From contig NZ_AP025281.1 in NCBI RefSeq assembly GCF_024347195.1, positions 5,144,345-5,208,344 of the forward strand: a DNA stretch of 64,000 nt, given 5' to 3'. Every line of letters begins with the position of its first letter. The first letter of the stretch is position 1. This DNA comes from Aliamphritea hakodatensis (GTDB taxonomy: Bacteria > Pseudomonadota > Gammaproteobacteria > Pseudomonadales > Balneatricaceae). Below the pieces are notes generated by a model. It did not search any database. It was not told the DNA's origin and saw nothing but the letters and a program-made list of their open reading frames with translations. Made by a program: the position numbers and the translations under genes. Shown one piece after another: positions 37,407 through 45,864 of this stretch.

Positions 37407-38306
37407 TTACTGCATTTTACCGATCAGCGCTTCAAGCATTTCCGCTGAATCAAAATCAATGGTAATTTTACCTTTGCCCTCAGCGGTCTGCTTAATCGCC
37501 ACCTTCGTGTCGAAATGACTGGTCAGGGATTTGGCAAACTGCTCAATCTGTGGATTTGGCTTCACCACCGGCTTTGGTGGCTCATCCTTTTTCTGCTGCA
37601 GCCGGCGTACCAGATCTTCAGTCTGGCGGACCGACAGGGTTTTACCTACCACATCTTTGGCGGCACTGATCTGTTCTTCACCTTCCAGCCCCAGCAGAGC
37701 CCGGGCATGGCCCATTTCCAGATCGCCGTATTCCAGCATCCGCTTAACGTCTTCAGACAGGTTCATCAGCCGTAGCAGGTTAGTTACTGCAGTACGGGAT
37801 TTACCCACCGCATCCGCCACTTCCTGCTGAGTCAGATCGAATTCAGTCTTAAGGCGGTCCAGCGCGATCGCCTCTTCCATCGAATTCAGGTTTTCCCGCT
37901 GAATATTCTCGATCAGTGCCATGGCGATGGCCGCTTCATCCGGCACATCACGGACAATCACCGGCACTTCACTCAGGCCGGCCATCTGGCTGGCACGCCA
38001 GCGACGCTCACCTGCAATGATTTCATAGAGGCTGTCAGAGACCGGACGGATGACGATTGGCTGCATCACACCCTGGGCCTTAATGGAATTCGCCAGCTCT
38101 TCCAGTGCCTGAGGTTCCAGATCACGGCGTGGCTGATATTTGCCCCGCTGGATCTGATCAACCGCCATGAGTTTATAGCCATCCTGATTGCTGTCAGCAT
38201 TGCCGCCAGCGTCTGTCACGGCTTCATCAGCCGCAGGACCCTGCTCGGTTGCCGTCGACAGTAATGCGTCAAGCCCCCGGCCTAAACCCCGTTTTTTCGT
38301 TACCAT
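37407..38306 (-). CDS. parB: Chromosome partitioning protein ParB
   Basis: The 299-residue protein has the N-terminal KKRGLGRGLDALL peptide that stimulates ParA, the CTPase/ParB motifs QPRR and GERRWRAS (Box II) near residues 58-107, an HTH (LTQQEVADAVGKSRTAVTN) and a C-terminal dimer domain. It would spread from parS sites near the origin. It starts 4 bp after parA ends. Confidence 0.96.
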   Translation of the reverse strand: MVTKKRGLGRGLDALLSTATEQGPAADEAVTDAGGNADSNQDGYKLMAVDQIQRGKYQPRRDLEPQALEELANSIKAQGVMQPIVIRPVSDSLYEIIAGERRWRASQMAGLSEVPVIVRDVPDEAAIAMALIENIQRENLNSMEEAIALDRLKTEFDLTQQEVADAVGKSRTAVTNLLRLMNLSEDVKRMLEYGDLEMGHARALLGLEGEEQISAAKDVVGKTLSVRQTEDLVRRLQQKKDEPPKPVVKPNPQIEQFAKSLTSHFDTKVAIKQTAEGKGKITIDFDSAEMLEALIGKMQ

Positions 38307-38309
38307 TGA

Positions 38310-39113
38310 TCAATCTTCCTGCTGCGCAGCCTGCGCTAATTTCTGTTCCTGGGCGGTTTTACGGATCAGCTCACCGGCTAACGCCAGATAAGCCACTGCG
38401 CCCCGGGAGCTTTTATCGTACAAAATGGCCGGTAAACCGTGACTGGGGGCTTCTGCCAGCCGAACGTTCCGCGGAATCACTGTGCGGTAAACCTGATCAC
38501 CAAAATACTCCACCAGATGATTCGACACGTCTTTGGTCAGGCTCATCCGCGGGTCAAACATGGTACGCAAAATACCTTCGATTTTCAGTGCCGGATTCAG
38601 GCGACTGTTAATTTTCTTGACGGTACCGATCAGAGAGCTGATACCTTCCAGCGCATAGTATTCGCATTGCATCGGAATGATGACACCGCTGGACGCAGCC
38701 AGTGCGTTGACGGTTAACAGGTTCAGCGACGGCGGGTTATCGATCAGCACAAAGTCATAATCATCACGGACTTTTTCCAGTGCCATTTTCATGCGGAATT
38801 CCCGCCGGGGCATCTGCAAGAGTTCCACTTCAGCGGCGGTCAGATCACCGTTGGCGCCGACCAGATCATAACCGGCCGGTGACTGTTTAATGATCGCATC
38901 CTGAATTTCAACTTCACCGGTGAGTAATTCATACACCGAGCTTTTCAGGTGGTGTTTATCCACCCCACTGCCCATGGTGGCATTGCCCTGCGGGTCCATG
39001 TCTACCATCAGTACCCGTTTCTTGGTCGCCGCCAGTGACGCCGCCAGATTCACGCAGGTAGTGGTTTTACCCACACCACCTTTCTGGTTAGTGATGGTTA
39101 AGATTTTTGCCAC
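38310..39113 (-). CDS. parA: Chromosome partitioning ATPase ParA (Soj)
   Basis: The 267-residue protein has a deviant Walker A KGGVGKTT at residues 10-17, plus VDMDPQGN and the LIDNPPSLNLLT switch, as in chromosomal ParA/Soj. It moves ParB-bound origins apart over the nucleoid. It is packed between rsmG (2-bp gap) and parB (3-bp gap). Confidence 0.96.
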   Translation of the reverse strand: MAKILTITNQKGGVGKTTTCVNLAASLAATKKRVLMVDMDPQGNATMGSGVDKHHLKSSVYELLTGEVEIQDAIIKQSPAGYDLVGANGDLTAAEVELLQMPRREFRMKMALEKVRDDYDFVLIDNPPSLNLLTVNALAASSGVIIPMQCEYYALEGISSLIGTVKKINSRLNPALKIEGILRTMFDPRMSLTKDVSNHLVEYFGDQVYRTVIPRNVRLAEAPSHGLPAILYDKSSRGAVAYLALAGELIRKTAQEQKLAQAAQQED

Positions 39114-39115
39114 AG

Positions 39116-39745
39116 TCAGGCTCTCCCAAAAATCAACAGATGACGCTCACCTTCAGTGCCCGGTACCGACAGCTCAAGGCTCTCGTGTAAACGGATATGG
39201 TCCGGCAGTTGCTCAATTTCTTCAACAGGATACATGCCTTTCATGGCAAGAAAAACACCTTGTGGCGTACACAGGTGTTCGGTCCAGTTAAGCATATCCT
39301 GCAGCGAAGCAAAGGCCCGGGAAATGATGCCGTCAAAGAGGATTTCAGGCTGAAATTTTTCCACCCGCTCGTGAACCACTTCGACATTCTCCAGTTTCAG
39401 TTCGGCCTTGGCCTGAAACTGAAAACGGCTTTTTTTGATATTGCTGTCCAGCAGGGTTACCGGCAGATCAGGCCGGCAGATGGCCAGCGGAATGCCCGGT
39501 AAACCCGGACCGCTGCCCACATCAATCAGACGTTCTGCCGTGATATGCGGCAGGACACTCAGGCTATCGACCAGGTGACGGGTAATCATCTCTTCCGGCG
39601 AACGTACCGCCGTCAGATTAAAGGTTTTGTTCCATTTCACCAGTAACGCGTGGTATTGCAGCAGGCTGCTGTATTGCTGATCGCTAAGCTGCAGGCCTAA
39701 CGCTTCACTCTGCCGTTGCAGTAACGGCAGGTATTGATTATCCAT
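39116..39745 (-). CDS. rsmG: 16S rRNA m7G527 methyltransferase
   Basis: The 209-residue protein has the SAM-binding signature LIDVGSGPGLPGIPLAI and the family segment FNLTAVRSPEEMITRHLVDSL. It methylates G527 of 16S rRNA. Its start overlaps the end of mnmG by 8 bp, the usual mnmG-rsmG coupling. Confidence 0.96.
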   Translation of the reverse strand: MDNQYLPLLQRQSEALGLQLSDQQYSSLLQYHALLVKWNKTFNLTAVRSPEEMITRHLVDSLSVLPHITAERLIDVGSGPGLPGIPLAICRPDLPVTLLDSNIKKSRFQFQAKAELKLENVEVVHERVEKFQPEILFDGIISRAFASLQDMLNWTEHLCTPQGVFLAMKGMYPVEEIEQLPDHIRLHESLELSVPGTEGERHLLIFGRA

Positions 39746-41642
39746 GTGCTGTTTTTCCCCGACCCAGCTGCTGCTTCTTCAGATGTACCAGTAATAGTGA
39801 AATTGCCGCCGGCGTCATTCCCTGAATCCGGGAGGCCTGGGCAATGGTTTCAGGACGTACGTCCTGCAGTTTTGATTTTAGTTCGTTAGACAGACCGCCT
39901 ACGACATCGTAATCAAAATCAGCCGGTAACAGGGTGTTTTCCTGACGGCGTACTTTTTCGATATCGTCTTTCTGACGATCAATGTATCCGGAGTACTTGA
40001 TCTGAATCTCAACCTGCTCGGCTGCCTGTGCATCCGCCAGGCTTTCACCTTTCAGACCCGCCACGTCGGCATATTTCAGCTCCGGACGCTTCACCAGATC
40101 ATGCATGTTGTATTCCCGCGCCAGCGGTTGCTGAAGCTTGCTGTTCAGTTCATCAGCTTCAGGTGTGCCCGGCTGGATCCAGGTGCTTTTCAGCCGCTGG
40201 TTTTCCTGTTCGATGGCTTCTTTCTTTTCACAGAAACGCTGCCAGCGAACATCATCCACCAGCCCCAGCTCCCGGCCTTTCTCGGTAAGACGGATATCGG
40301 CATTGTCTTCCCGCAGAATCAGGCGGTATTCCGCCCGGCTGGTAAACATCCGGTAAGGCTCAGAAGTACCAAGCGTAATCAGGTCATCCACCAGTACCCC
40401 CAGATACGCTTCATCACGGCGCGGATACCACTGATCTTTTTCCTGCGCCCGTAATGCGGCATTTACCCCGGCTAACAGCCCCTGTGCCCCGGCTTCTTCG
40501 TAACCTGTGGTGCCGTTGATCTGACCGGCAAAATACAGGCCGTTAATCACTTTGGTTTCCAAAGTATGTTTCAGATCCTGAGGGTTAAAGAAATCATATT
40601 CGATGGCATAACCCGGACGGGTGATGTGGGCATTTTCAAAGCCTTTAATGGACCGTACGGCTTCCAGCTGAATATCAAACGGTAAGCTGGTTGATATTCC
40701 GTTCGGATACAGTTCATGGGTGGTCAGACCTTCCGGCTCAACAAACACCTGATGGCTGTCTTTATCCGCAAAGCGCATGATCTTATCTTCAACAGACGGA
40801 CAGTAACGCGGCCCGGCACCGTCGATCACACCGGTATACAGCGGTGATCGGTCCAGCCCTTTACGCAGTATTTCATGGGTCTGTTCATTGGTATGGGTGA
40901 TATAACAGCTGATCTGTCGGGGTTGTTCAGCACTGGTGCCCATATACGACATAATCGGTGTCGGGGTATCGCCGGGCTGCTCCTGCATCAGGCTGAAATC
41001 AACACTGCGGGCATCAATCCGTGGCGGGGTGCCGGTTTTCAGACGGTCAACCCGTAATGGCAACTCACGTAAACGCTGTGCCAGTGCAATGGATGGCGGA
41101 TCACCTGCCCGGCCACCGGCATAGTTATCCAGACCGATGTGGATTTTGCCTCCCAGGAAGGTCCCCACGGTCAGCACCACATTGCGGGCATAAAATTTCA
41201 GACCACTCTGGGTAATTACCCCTTTTACCTGATCACCTTCAACGATCAGGTCGTCAGCAGACTGTTGGAAGATCTGCAGATTAGGCTGATTTTCCAGAAT
41301 AGTACGGATCGCCGCTTTATAGAGAATACGGTCTGCCTGAGCACGGGTAGCACGTACAGCAGGCCCTTTCCGGGAATTCAGAATCCGGAACTGAATACCA
41401 CTGCGGTCAGTGGCAACTGCCATTGCGCCGTCCAGCGCATCTATCTCTTTCACCAGATGGCTTTTACCAATGCCACCGATTGCCGGATTACAGGACATCT
41501 GTCCCAGGGTTTCAATATTGTGTGTTAACAACAGGGTTTTTACACCGGTACGGGCTGCTGCTAAAGCTGCTTCAGTACCGGCATGGCCGCCACCAATAAC
41601 AATCACATCGAAGTGGTCAGGATAGTCCACCGATAACCTCAT
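39738..41642 (-). CDS. mnmG: tRNA uridine 5-carboxymethylaminomethyl modification enzyme MnmG (GidA)
   Basis: The 634-residue flavoprotein begins with the FAD fold VIGGGHAGTEAALAAARTG, then the CNPAIGGIGKSHL motif, YCPSVEDKI and the C-terminal helical domain that contacts MnmE. It makes the wobble-uridine cmnm5 modification. It reads leftward away from the candidate origin on its 5' side. Confidence 0.97.
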   Translation of the reverse strand: MRLSVDYPDHFDVIVIGGGHAGTEAALAAARTGVKTLLLTHNIETLGQMSCNPAIGGIGKSHLVKEIDALDGAMAVATDRSGIQFRILNSRKGPAVRATRAQADRILYKAAIRTILENQPNLQIFQQSADDLIVEGDQVKGVITQSGLKFYARNVVLTVGTFLGGKIHIGLDNYAGGRAGDPPSIALAQRLRELPLRVDRLKTGTPPRIDARSVDFSLMQEQPGDTPTPIMSYMGTSAEQPRQISCYITHTNEQTHEILRKGLDRSPLYTGVIDGAGPRYCPSVEDKIMRFADKDSHQVFVEPEGLTTHELYPNGISTSLPFDIQLEAVRSIKGFENAHITRPGYAIEYDFFNPQDLKHTLETKVINGLYFAGQINGTTGYEEAGAQGLLAGVNAALRAQEKDQWYPRRDEAYLGVLVDDLITLGTSEPYRMFTSRAEYRLILREDNADIRLTEKGRELGLVDDVRWQRFCEKKEAIEQENQRLKSTWIQPGTPEADELNSKLQQPLAREYNMHDLVKRPELKYADVAGLKGESLADAQAAEQVEIQIKYSGYIDRQKDDIEKVRRQENTLLPADFDYDVVGGLSNELKSKLQDVRPETIAQASRIQGMTPAAISLLLVHLKKQQLGRGKTAHG

Positions 41643-41764
41643 TAACGTTGAATGCTTATATCGTACTGGCCGTCAGAACTGATTGTTGTCCGGTTATTCT
41701 GAAACCGGTTGCTGATCATGTTCGGTATAGGCGCTCGAAAAGGCTGTCAATTATAGACGGATGC

Positions 41765-42151
41765 GAAGCATTAAGAAATGATTAAAATTTGAACAGTTCT
41801 TTTTTGATTAACTTTTTAAATAATATATAGAGGTTATGTATTTAAAGATCTTTTTTATTTTTATGTTTATTATTAAGCAGCCTGTTTTCTGTGCTTAAGT
41901 ATTAAATATATAACAAAATCATATGTTTGCGTACATGTTAACCCTGTTATATTCATCCGTATATGGGGTTTATAAGCCGTTCAGGAACTGTGCATAAAAG
42001 GCCTACTTATCCACCGGGGGTTTTGTCCCCAGCTTCATCCATGGCTTATGCCTGCGCAGTTATACAGCATACACACAGGGTGTTGTGAATAAGTTTCAGC
42101 GCTTTTTACTGTTGTAGCACATCTATATATACTGACTCTGCTTGTGAATAA
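41765..42151. other. Candidate replication origin (oriC) between mnmG and the chemotaxis gene
   Basis: 41765-41960 is strikingly AT-rich and holds GATCTTTTTTATT (41847-41859), one mismatch from the E. coli unwinding 13-mer GATCTNTTNTTTT. Beyond it come four DnaA-box-like sites: TTATGCACA (minus, 41989-41997), TTATCCACC (plus, 42007-42015) and TTATTCACA (minus, 42084-42092 and 42143-42151). Three match TTATNCACA fully. AT-rich block plus box array beside mnmG is the E. coli/Vibrio oriC layout. The rpmH-dnaA gap is the alternative location. Confidence 0.65.
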
Positions 42152-42187
42152 GTGTCTTTATCAGGGAATGCGGACAGGAGAATCACC

Positions 42188-43270
42188 GTGGCAGCTATTT
42201 TATCCAATCCGGTGGCGCTAAAACGTGCCTTCTTTATCTGTCTGGTTATTGGCAGTTTACTTAATCTGATTAATCAGTGGCCGGCATTTTTTGGCGACAG
42301 TCAGTACCAGTGGCTGCCGGGACTGCTGACGTTCTGCGTGCCGTTTTGTGTTTCTCTGCTGACCAGTTGGCTGGCCTCTCCGGGGCGTCAGGTTAATCAG
42401 CCTGAAGTCACTGAAGTTCCGGCGGTACATCCGGTGATGGATGATGTGGGCCAGTTACAGGGTTTATCCCAGCAGGTACTGACCAATGCTACCCGGGTGA
42501 ATGGTGCTTCCAAGGAGCGGCTACAGTTTTTTGAAGATCTGACCGGTTCCGTCGATTCTTCCATTTCTGAGTTACAGGCAATTGTGGCGACCCTGCAGGA
42601 TAATCAGCAGGCGCTGGAAGAGTTGCAGAGCAGTTTTGCCCGGGTGTGTAAAGAAACCGGTTCTCTCAGTGATGAAATCCGTCATTTTTCAACGTCATCA
42701 GTGGAGCTGCGCGAAGAGATTGATCAGTTCCTCAGCTCTTTTGAGGGGATATCCCGCCTGGCGACGGCAATTTCAGCCACGTCTGAACAGACTAATCTGC
42801 TGGCCTTAAATGCCGCAATCGAGGCGGCCAGGGCCGGGGAAGCTGGCCGGGGATTTGCGGTGGTGGCTGATGAAGTTAAAAATCTGGCCCTCAGTTCGCA
42901 AAATAATGCCCGGGACATTCATGAAGATCTGACCGGATTGCAGAAACATGAGGTGCTGTTGCGTGAGAAGCTTGACGTAATGTCCGGCTCGGTCGAATCG
43001 GCGATGGAATCGGTATCAGAAAGTAATCAGTCCGGCATGGCCAGCACCACACATGATGCCTACCGCCGAATCGAGAGTCTGTTTCACGGGATGGCTGATA
43101 TAAGCCAGAGGACGACTCAGGAACTGAATAATTTTGAACGTATTTCCGAGCAGTTTGAGCAGGTCTTGCAGGATGCTGAAAAAGCGATTCACGGCTCTGC
43201 CGCCAATATGGAAATTGGCGACTCCATGGTTCAGCTCAGTGAGAAAGCTAAAGCCAGCCTCAGTCAGTAA
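42188..43270 (+). CDS. Methyl-accepting chemotaxis protein with NrtS-like membrane sensor domain
   Basis: The GTG at 42188 is preferred because ACAGGAG lies 7 bases upstream; an earlier in-frame GTG at 42152 lacks a site. The 360-residue protein starts with a two-helix membrane domain matching the NrtS family (LVIGSLLNLINQWP, then LLTFCVPFCVSLLTSW). It continues as a cytoplasmic coiled coil with the chemoreceptor tip EQTNLLALNAAIEAARAG and GRGFAVVADEVKNLA. There is no HAMP or periplasmic domain. NrtS proteins are linked to nitrate/nitrite transport, so nitrate or redox sensing is possible but inferred. Confidence 0.85.
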   Translation: MAAILSNPVALKRAFFICLVIGSLLNLINQWPAFFGDSQYQWLPGLLTFCVPFCVSLLTSWLASPGRQVNQPEVTEVPAVHPVMDDVGQLQGLSQQVLTNATRVNGASKERLQFFEDLTGSVDSSISELQAIVATLQDNQQALEELQSSFARVCKETGSLSDEIRHFSTSSVELREEIDQFLSSFEGISRLATAISATSEQTNLLALNAAIEAARAGEAGRGFAVVADEVKNLALSSQNNARDIHEDLTGLQKHEVLLREKLDVMSGSVESAMESVSESNQSGMASTTHDAYRRIESLFHGMADISQRTTQELNNFERISEQFEQVLQDAEKAIHGSAANMEIGDSMVQLSEKAKASLSQ

Positions 43271-44438
43271 CGCTTTTCATCGCCTGTAAGACCTGGCGGT
43301 GGAATTCCCTGATGGCAGCTTCCTGTCTGCTGGCGTAAGCCCCGACGGAATACCAGGGAGAAGCGAGAGATTTCTGCTGTTGTTCACAGACATATATGTC
43401 TTCTGCCATAAAATCCCCACTGGCTAAGGGATCATCTCCGTCTTCCTGTGTGTCCCGGTTAGATTTATCCGCCTTAGTTGCCGTCTGTTTCTGGTAATGG
43501 CTGTAACTTTTCCATTCCTGAGTCCAGAAACTCCAGTCTGAAGCAGGCATGACCCGGGTCCGGGTCATGACCCGGGTTTTATCCACCGCCAGCGGAATGA
43601 TCTGAAAGATCGACCAGGAAGACTCATCTGCGCCGATTCCAAAGCATGGGAACAGCATAGGCACGTAAGCTCCGAGCGGTTTATCCGGGGTGAAATGGTC
43701 AATTACCGGCAGCGGACTTTGTGTGTCGACGTTGGCGGCATAGTCCGCTGTTAAAGGTTCGTAGAAATGGAAATGCGGGCCACAAAAGCCGCTTTGCTGT
43801 TGTTTGTGATCGTACATATTCAGGCTGGTACTGTGCAGATGAGACAGGTGATAACCGTCAATATAGTTTTCCACAACCAGTTTCCAGTTAGCCTGTATGT
43901 CATGACTGGTGGCGGTTTCAGCATGTTCCACCAGTTCACTGATCCGATGCGGGCCAAGATACGCATCAATGCCCTGCAGCCAGGTTTGCAGTGAAGGGGC
44001 TTCGGGATCTGGGTGGATCCAGAGCATATTATCCCAGCAGCTCACTTGCGCCGGATGCAGCCCCAGACTGTTTTTATCCAGCCCGGCAAATTCTTCTTTT
44101 TGCTGTGGGACGGCGATCAGGTTGCCTTTAAAATCATAGCTCCAGTCATGATAGGGGCAGGTAATTGCCTTTCCGGCTTTGCCACAGGTCCGCAACAGCC
44201 GGGTGCCCCGGTGCCGGCAGATATTATGAAAGGCCCGCAGTTCGCCATCCGGTCCGTGAATGATCATGATACTGGTGCGCCCTGCCTCCACGGTGAGAAA
44301 GTCCCCGGGGGCCGGCAAGTCTTCGGTAAACCCGGCAAACTGCCAGTTGTTTTCAAAGATGGTTGCCTGTTCCCGTTCAAACCAGCTTTGCGAAGTATAG
44401 GCAGATTTAGGTAATAAAAGTGCCGTTGGCAATGTCAT
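43260..44438 (-). CDS. Rieske non-heme iron oxygenase, alpha subunit
   Basis: The 392-residue protein has the Rieske [2Fe-2S] site CRHRGTRLL...CPYHDWSYDF (about residues 74-103) and the mononuclear iron site NWKLVVENYIDGYHLSHLH (about 182-200), with D-x2-H-x4-H intact. It is closest in look to single-component oxygenases of the choline/carnitine/betaine-type group. No reductase or beta subunit lies beside it, so it must borrow electron transfer. Its 3' end overlaps the convergent chemotaxis gene by 11 bp. The substrate is unknown. Confidence 0.85.
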   Translation of the reverse strand: MTLPTALLLPKSAYTSQSWFEREQATIFENNWQFAGFTEDLPAPGDFLTVEAGRTSIMIIHGPDGELRAFHNICRHRGTRLLRTCGKAGKAITCPYHDWSYDFKGNLIAVPQQKEEFAGLDKNSLGLHPAQVSCWDNMLWIHPDPEAPSLQTWLQGIDAYLGPHRISELVEHAETATSHDIQANWKLVVENYIDGYHLSHLHSTSLNMYDHKQQQSGFCGPHFHFYEPLTADYAANVDTQSPLPVIDHFTPDKPLGAYVPMLFPCFGIGADESSWSIFQIIPLAVDKTRVMTRTRVMPASDWSFWTQEWKSYSHYQKQTATKADKSNRDTQEDGDDPLASGDFMAEDIYVCEQQQKSLASPWYSVGAYASRQEAAIREFHRQVLQAMKSVTD

Positions 44439-44561
44439 AGGTTATTCCTCAGCCCGCAATGGCTAATCAGGTTTACAGCGTTAGCCCTGCTATGGGGCGG
44501 TGGCTGTTTATCTGTCAGTTCAGTGTAGCCCTGTTGTATGTTTCTGACGGAGAGTACCGTT

Positions 44562-45809
44562 TCACTGATAATTCAGTGCGTCCCACTGCCAGCCAAGATT
44601 TTTATGCCGGTTCCAGCGGCGTTTCAGTGAGCGGCCTAAGCTGTTGTACTGACGGGCAAACCGGTGTGCACCCTCTTCCAGTTGTTCAGGTGTCATTCCG
44701 GCGGGCCGGAATACCGCGTGACTGCAGTCATATTTCGACCAGTCCCGGGTCAGTAAGCGGCCTTCGCGTTCATACCGGCTGAACAGATCAGTGCCGGGAA
44801 ACGGGGTGAGAATGACGGAATCACAGTGGTCCAGCTGGATGTCTGCGACAAAATCCAGACTTTCTTCAAAGATGTCTTCGCTGTGCTGATCAAAGCCAAA
44901 AATCATGGCTGAATCCACTGCGATTTTATATTCATGTAACCGGGCAATATTGTCTTTTGCCCGGCTGATGCGGATGAATTTCTTGCCGGCGGCGTCCAGC
45001 GCTGCCTGAGAAGGGGTTTCCAGCCCTACCAGCAGGTAAAACAGGCCACTTTCTGCAGCCGCTTCAAGAATATCCGGATATTCGGCGATATTCAGTGTGG
45101 CTTCGGCCAGCCAGTAGATATTCAGCGGCTTAAGTGCGGCAAACAGCTCCATGGCGTATTCGCGGTCGGCAATCAGATTATCCGCATGCAGTTCAAAGTA
45201 CTGGCCGCCACTGGCCCTGATTTCATCGACAATTTCGCCAACCGGACGGACATTAAACTGCGGAAAGAACCTATGTACGGTGCAGAATTCACACTTAAAT
45301 TTACAGCCTCTGGAAACCATAACTGAATTCAGATTGCCGTAGGCTTTCAGGTCGACAAGGGCCTGTGGATAAGGTCGCAGACCCTGCATGGTTACAGGGG
45401 TTTTGTTTTTGTATAAGGGTTTAAGCCTGTGTTCGCAAAAGTCGTTTAACAGTTGGGGAAACAGCTGTTCTGCCTCACCACAGAGTACCGCATCTGCATG
45501 TTGCCGGGCTTCACCGGGCATGAAGCTGGGATGCAGTCCGCCGAGGACAACCGGAATGCCCCGCTGACGGAATACCCCGGCCAGCTGATAGCCCCGCAGG
45601 GCATCCGGCGTCGACATGCAAATAACCACCAGATCGGCTGATTCCTGTTCATTTGCCGGTGCTTGCGAGGTTTCATCAAGGGTTTTAACCCTTGCCCATT
45701 CGGGGGCCGCTGCCGCCAGGGCATTAATGCTTTGAGGAGGGGCGCCCATGGCCTGTTTGTAATCTTTAAAGGCGCTCTGGGCACTGGCTTTAATGATATA
45801 AATTTTCAT
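44562..45809 (-). CDS. B12-binding-type radical SAM protein
   Basis: The 415-residue protein has an N-terminal Rossmann domain of the cobalamin-binding type (VICMSTPDALRGYQLAGVFR, VVLGGLHPSFMPGEA) without the DxHxxG cobalamin histidine. A radical SAM core with the cluster motif C-x3-C-x2-C in GCKFKCEFC follows (about residues 167-175). This architecture occurs in enzymes of lipid, hopanoid or cofactor modification. The product cannot be named. A perfect hairpin (45825-45850) precedes it. Confidence 0.82.
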   Translation of the reverse strand: MKIYIIKASAQSAFKDYKQAMGAPPQSINALAAAAPEWARVKTLDETSQAPANEQESADLVVICMSTPDALRGYQLAGVFRQRGIPVVLGGLHPSFMPGEARQHADAVLCGEAEQLFPQLLNDFCEHRLKPLYKNKTPVTMQGLRPYPQALVDLKAYGNLNSVMVSRGCKFKCEFCTVHRFFPQFNVRPVGEIVDEIRASGGQYFELHADNLIADREYAMELFAALKPLNIYWLAEATLNIAEYPDILEAAAESGLFYLLVGLETPSQAALDAAGKKFIRISRAKDNIARLHEYKIAVDSAMIFGFDQHSEDIFEESLDFVADIQLDHCDSVILTPFPGTDLFSRYEREGRLLTRDWSKYDCSHAVFRPAGMTPEQLEEGAHRFARQYNSLGRSLKRRWNRHKNLGWQWDALNYQ

Positions 45810-45824
45810 GACGGTCTCCTTGCC

Positions 45825-45850
45825 GGATTCTCCCCCGAACGGGAGAATCC
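45825..45850. promoter_or_regulatory. Intercistronic hairpin before the radical SAM gene
   Basis: GGATTCTCCC pairs perfectly with GGGAGAATCC across a 6-base loop, between the DUF1501 stop and the radical SAM start. With no T-tract, it may set differential expression or RNA stability within the operon. Confidence 0.55.
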
Positions 45851-45864
45851 GCTGACTTTGCTGA

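Noticed and set aside
37407..39113. parS sites near parAB
   Set aside because: No full TGTTTCACGTGAAACA-type palindrome was found by eye in the window; the closest, at 43076, matches only one half.
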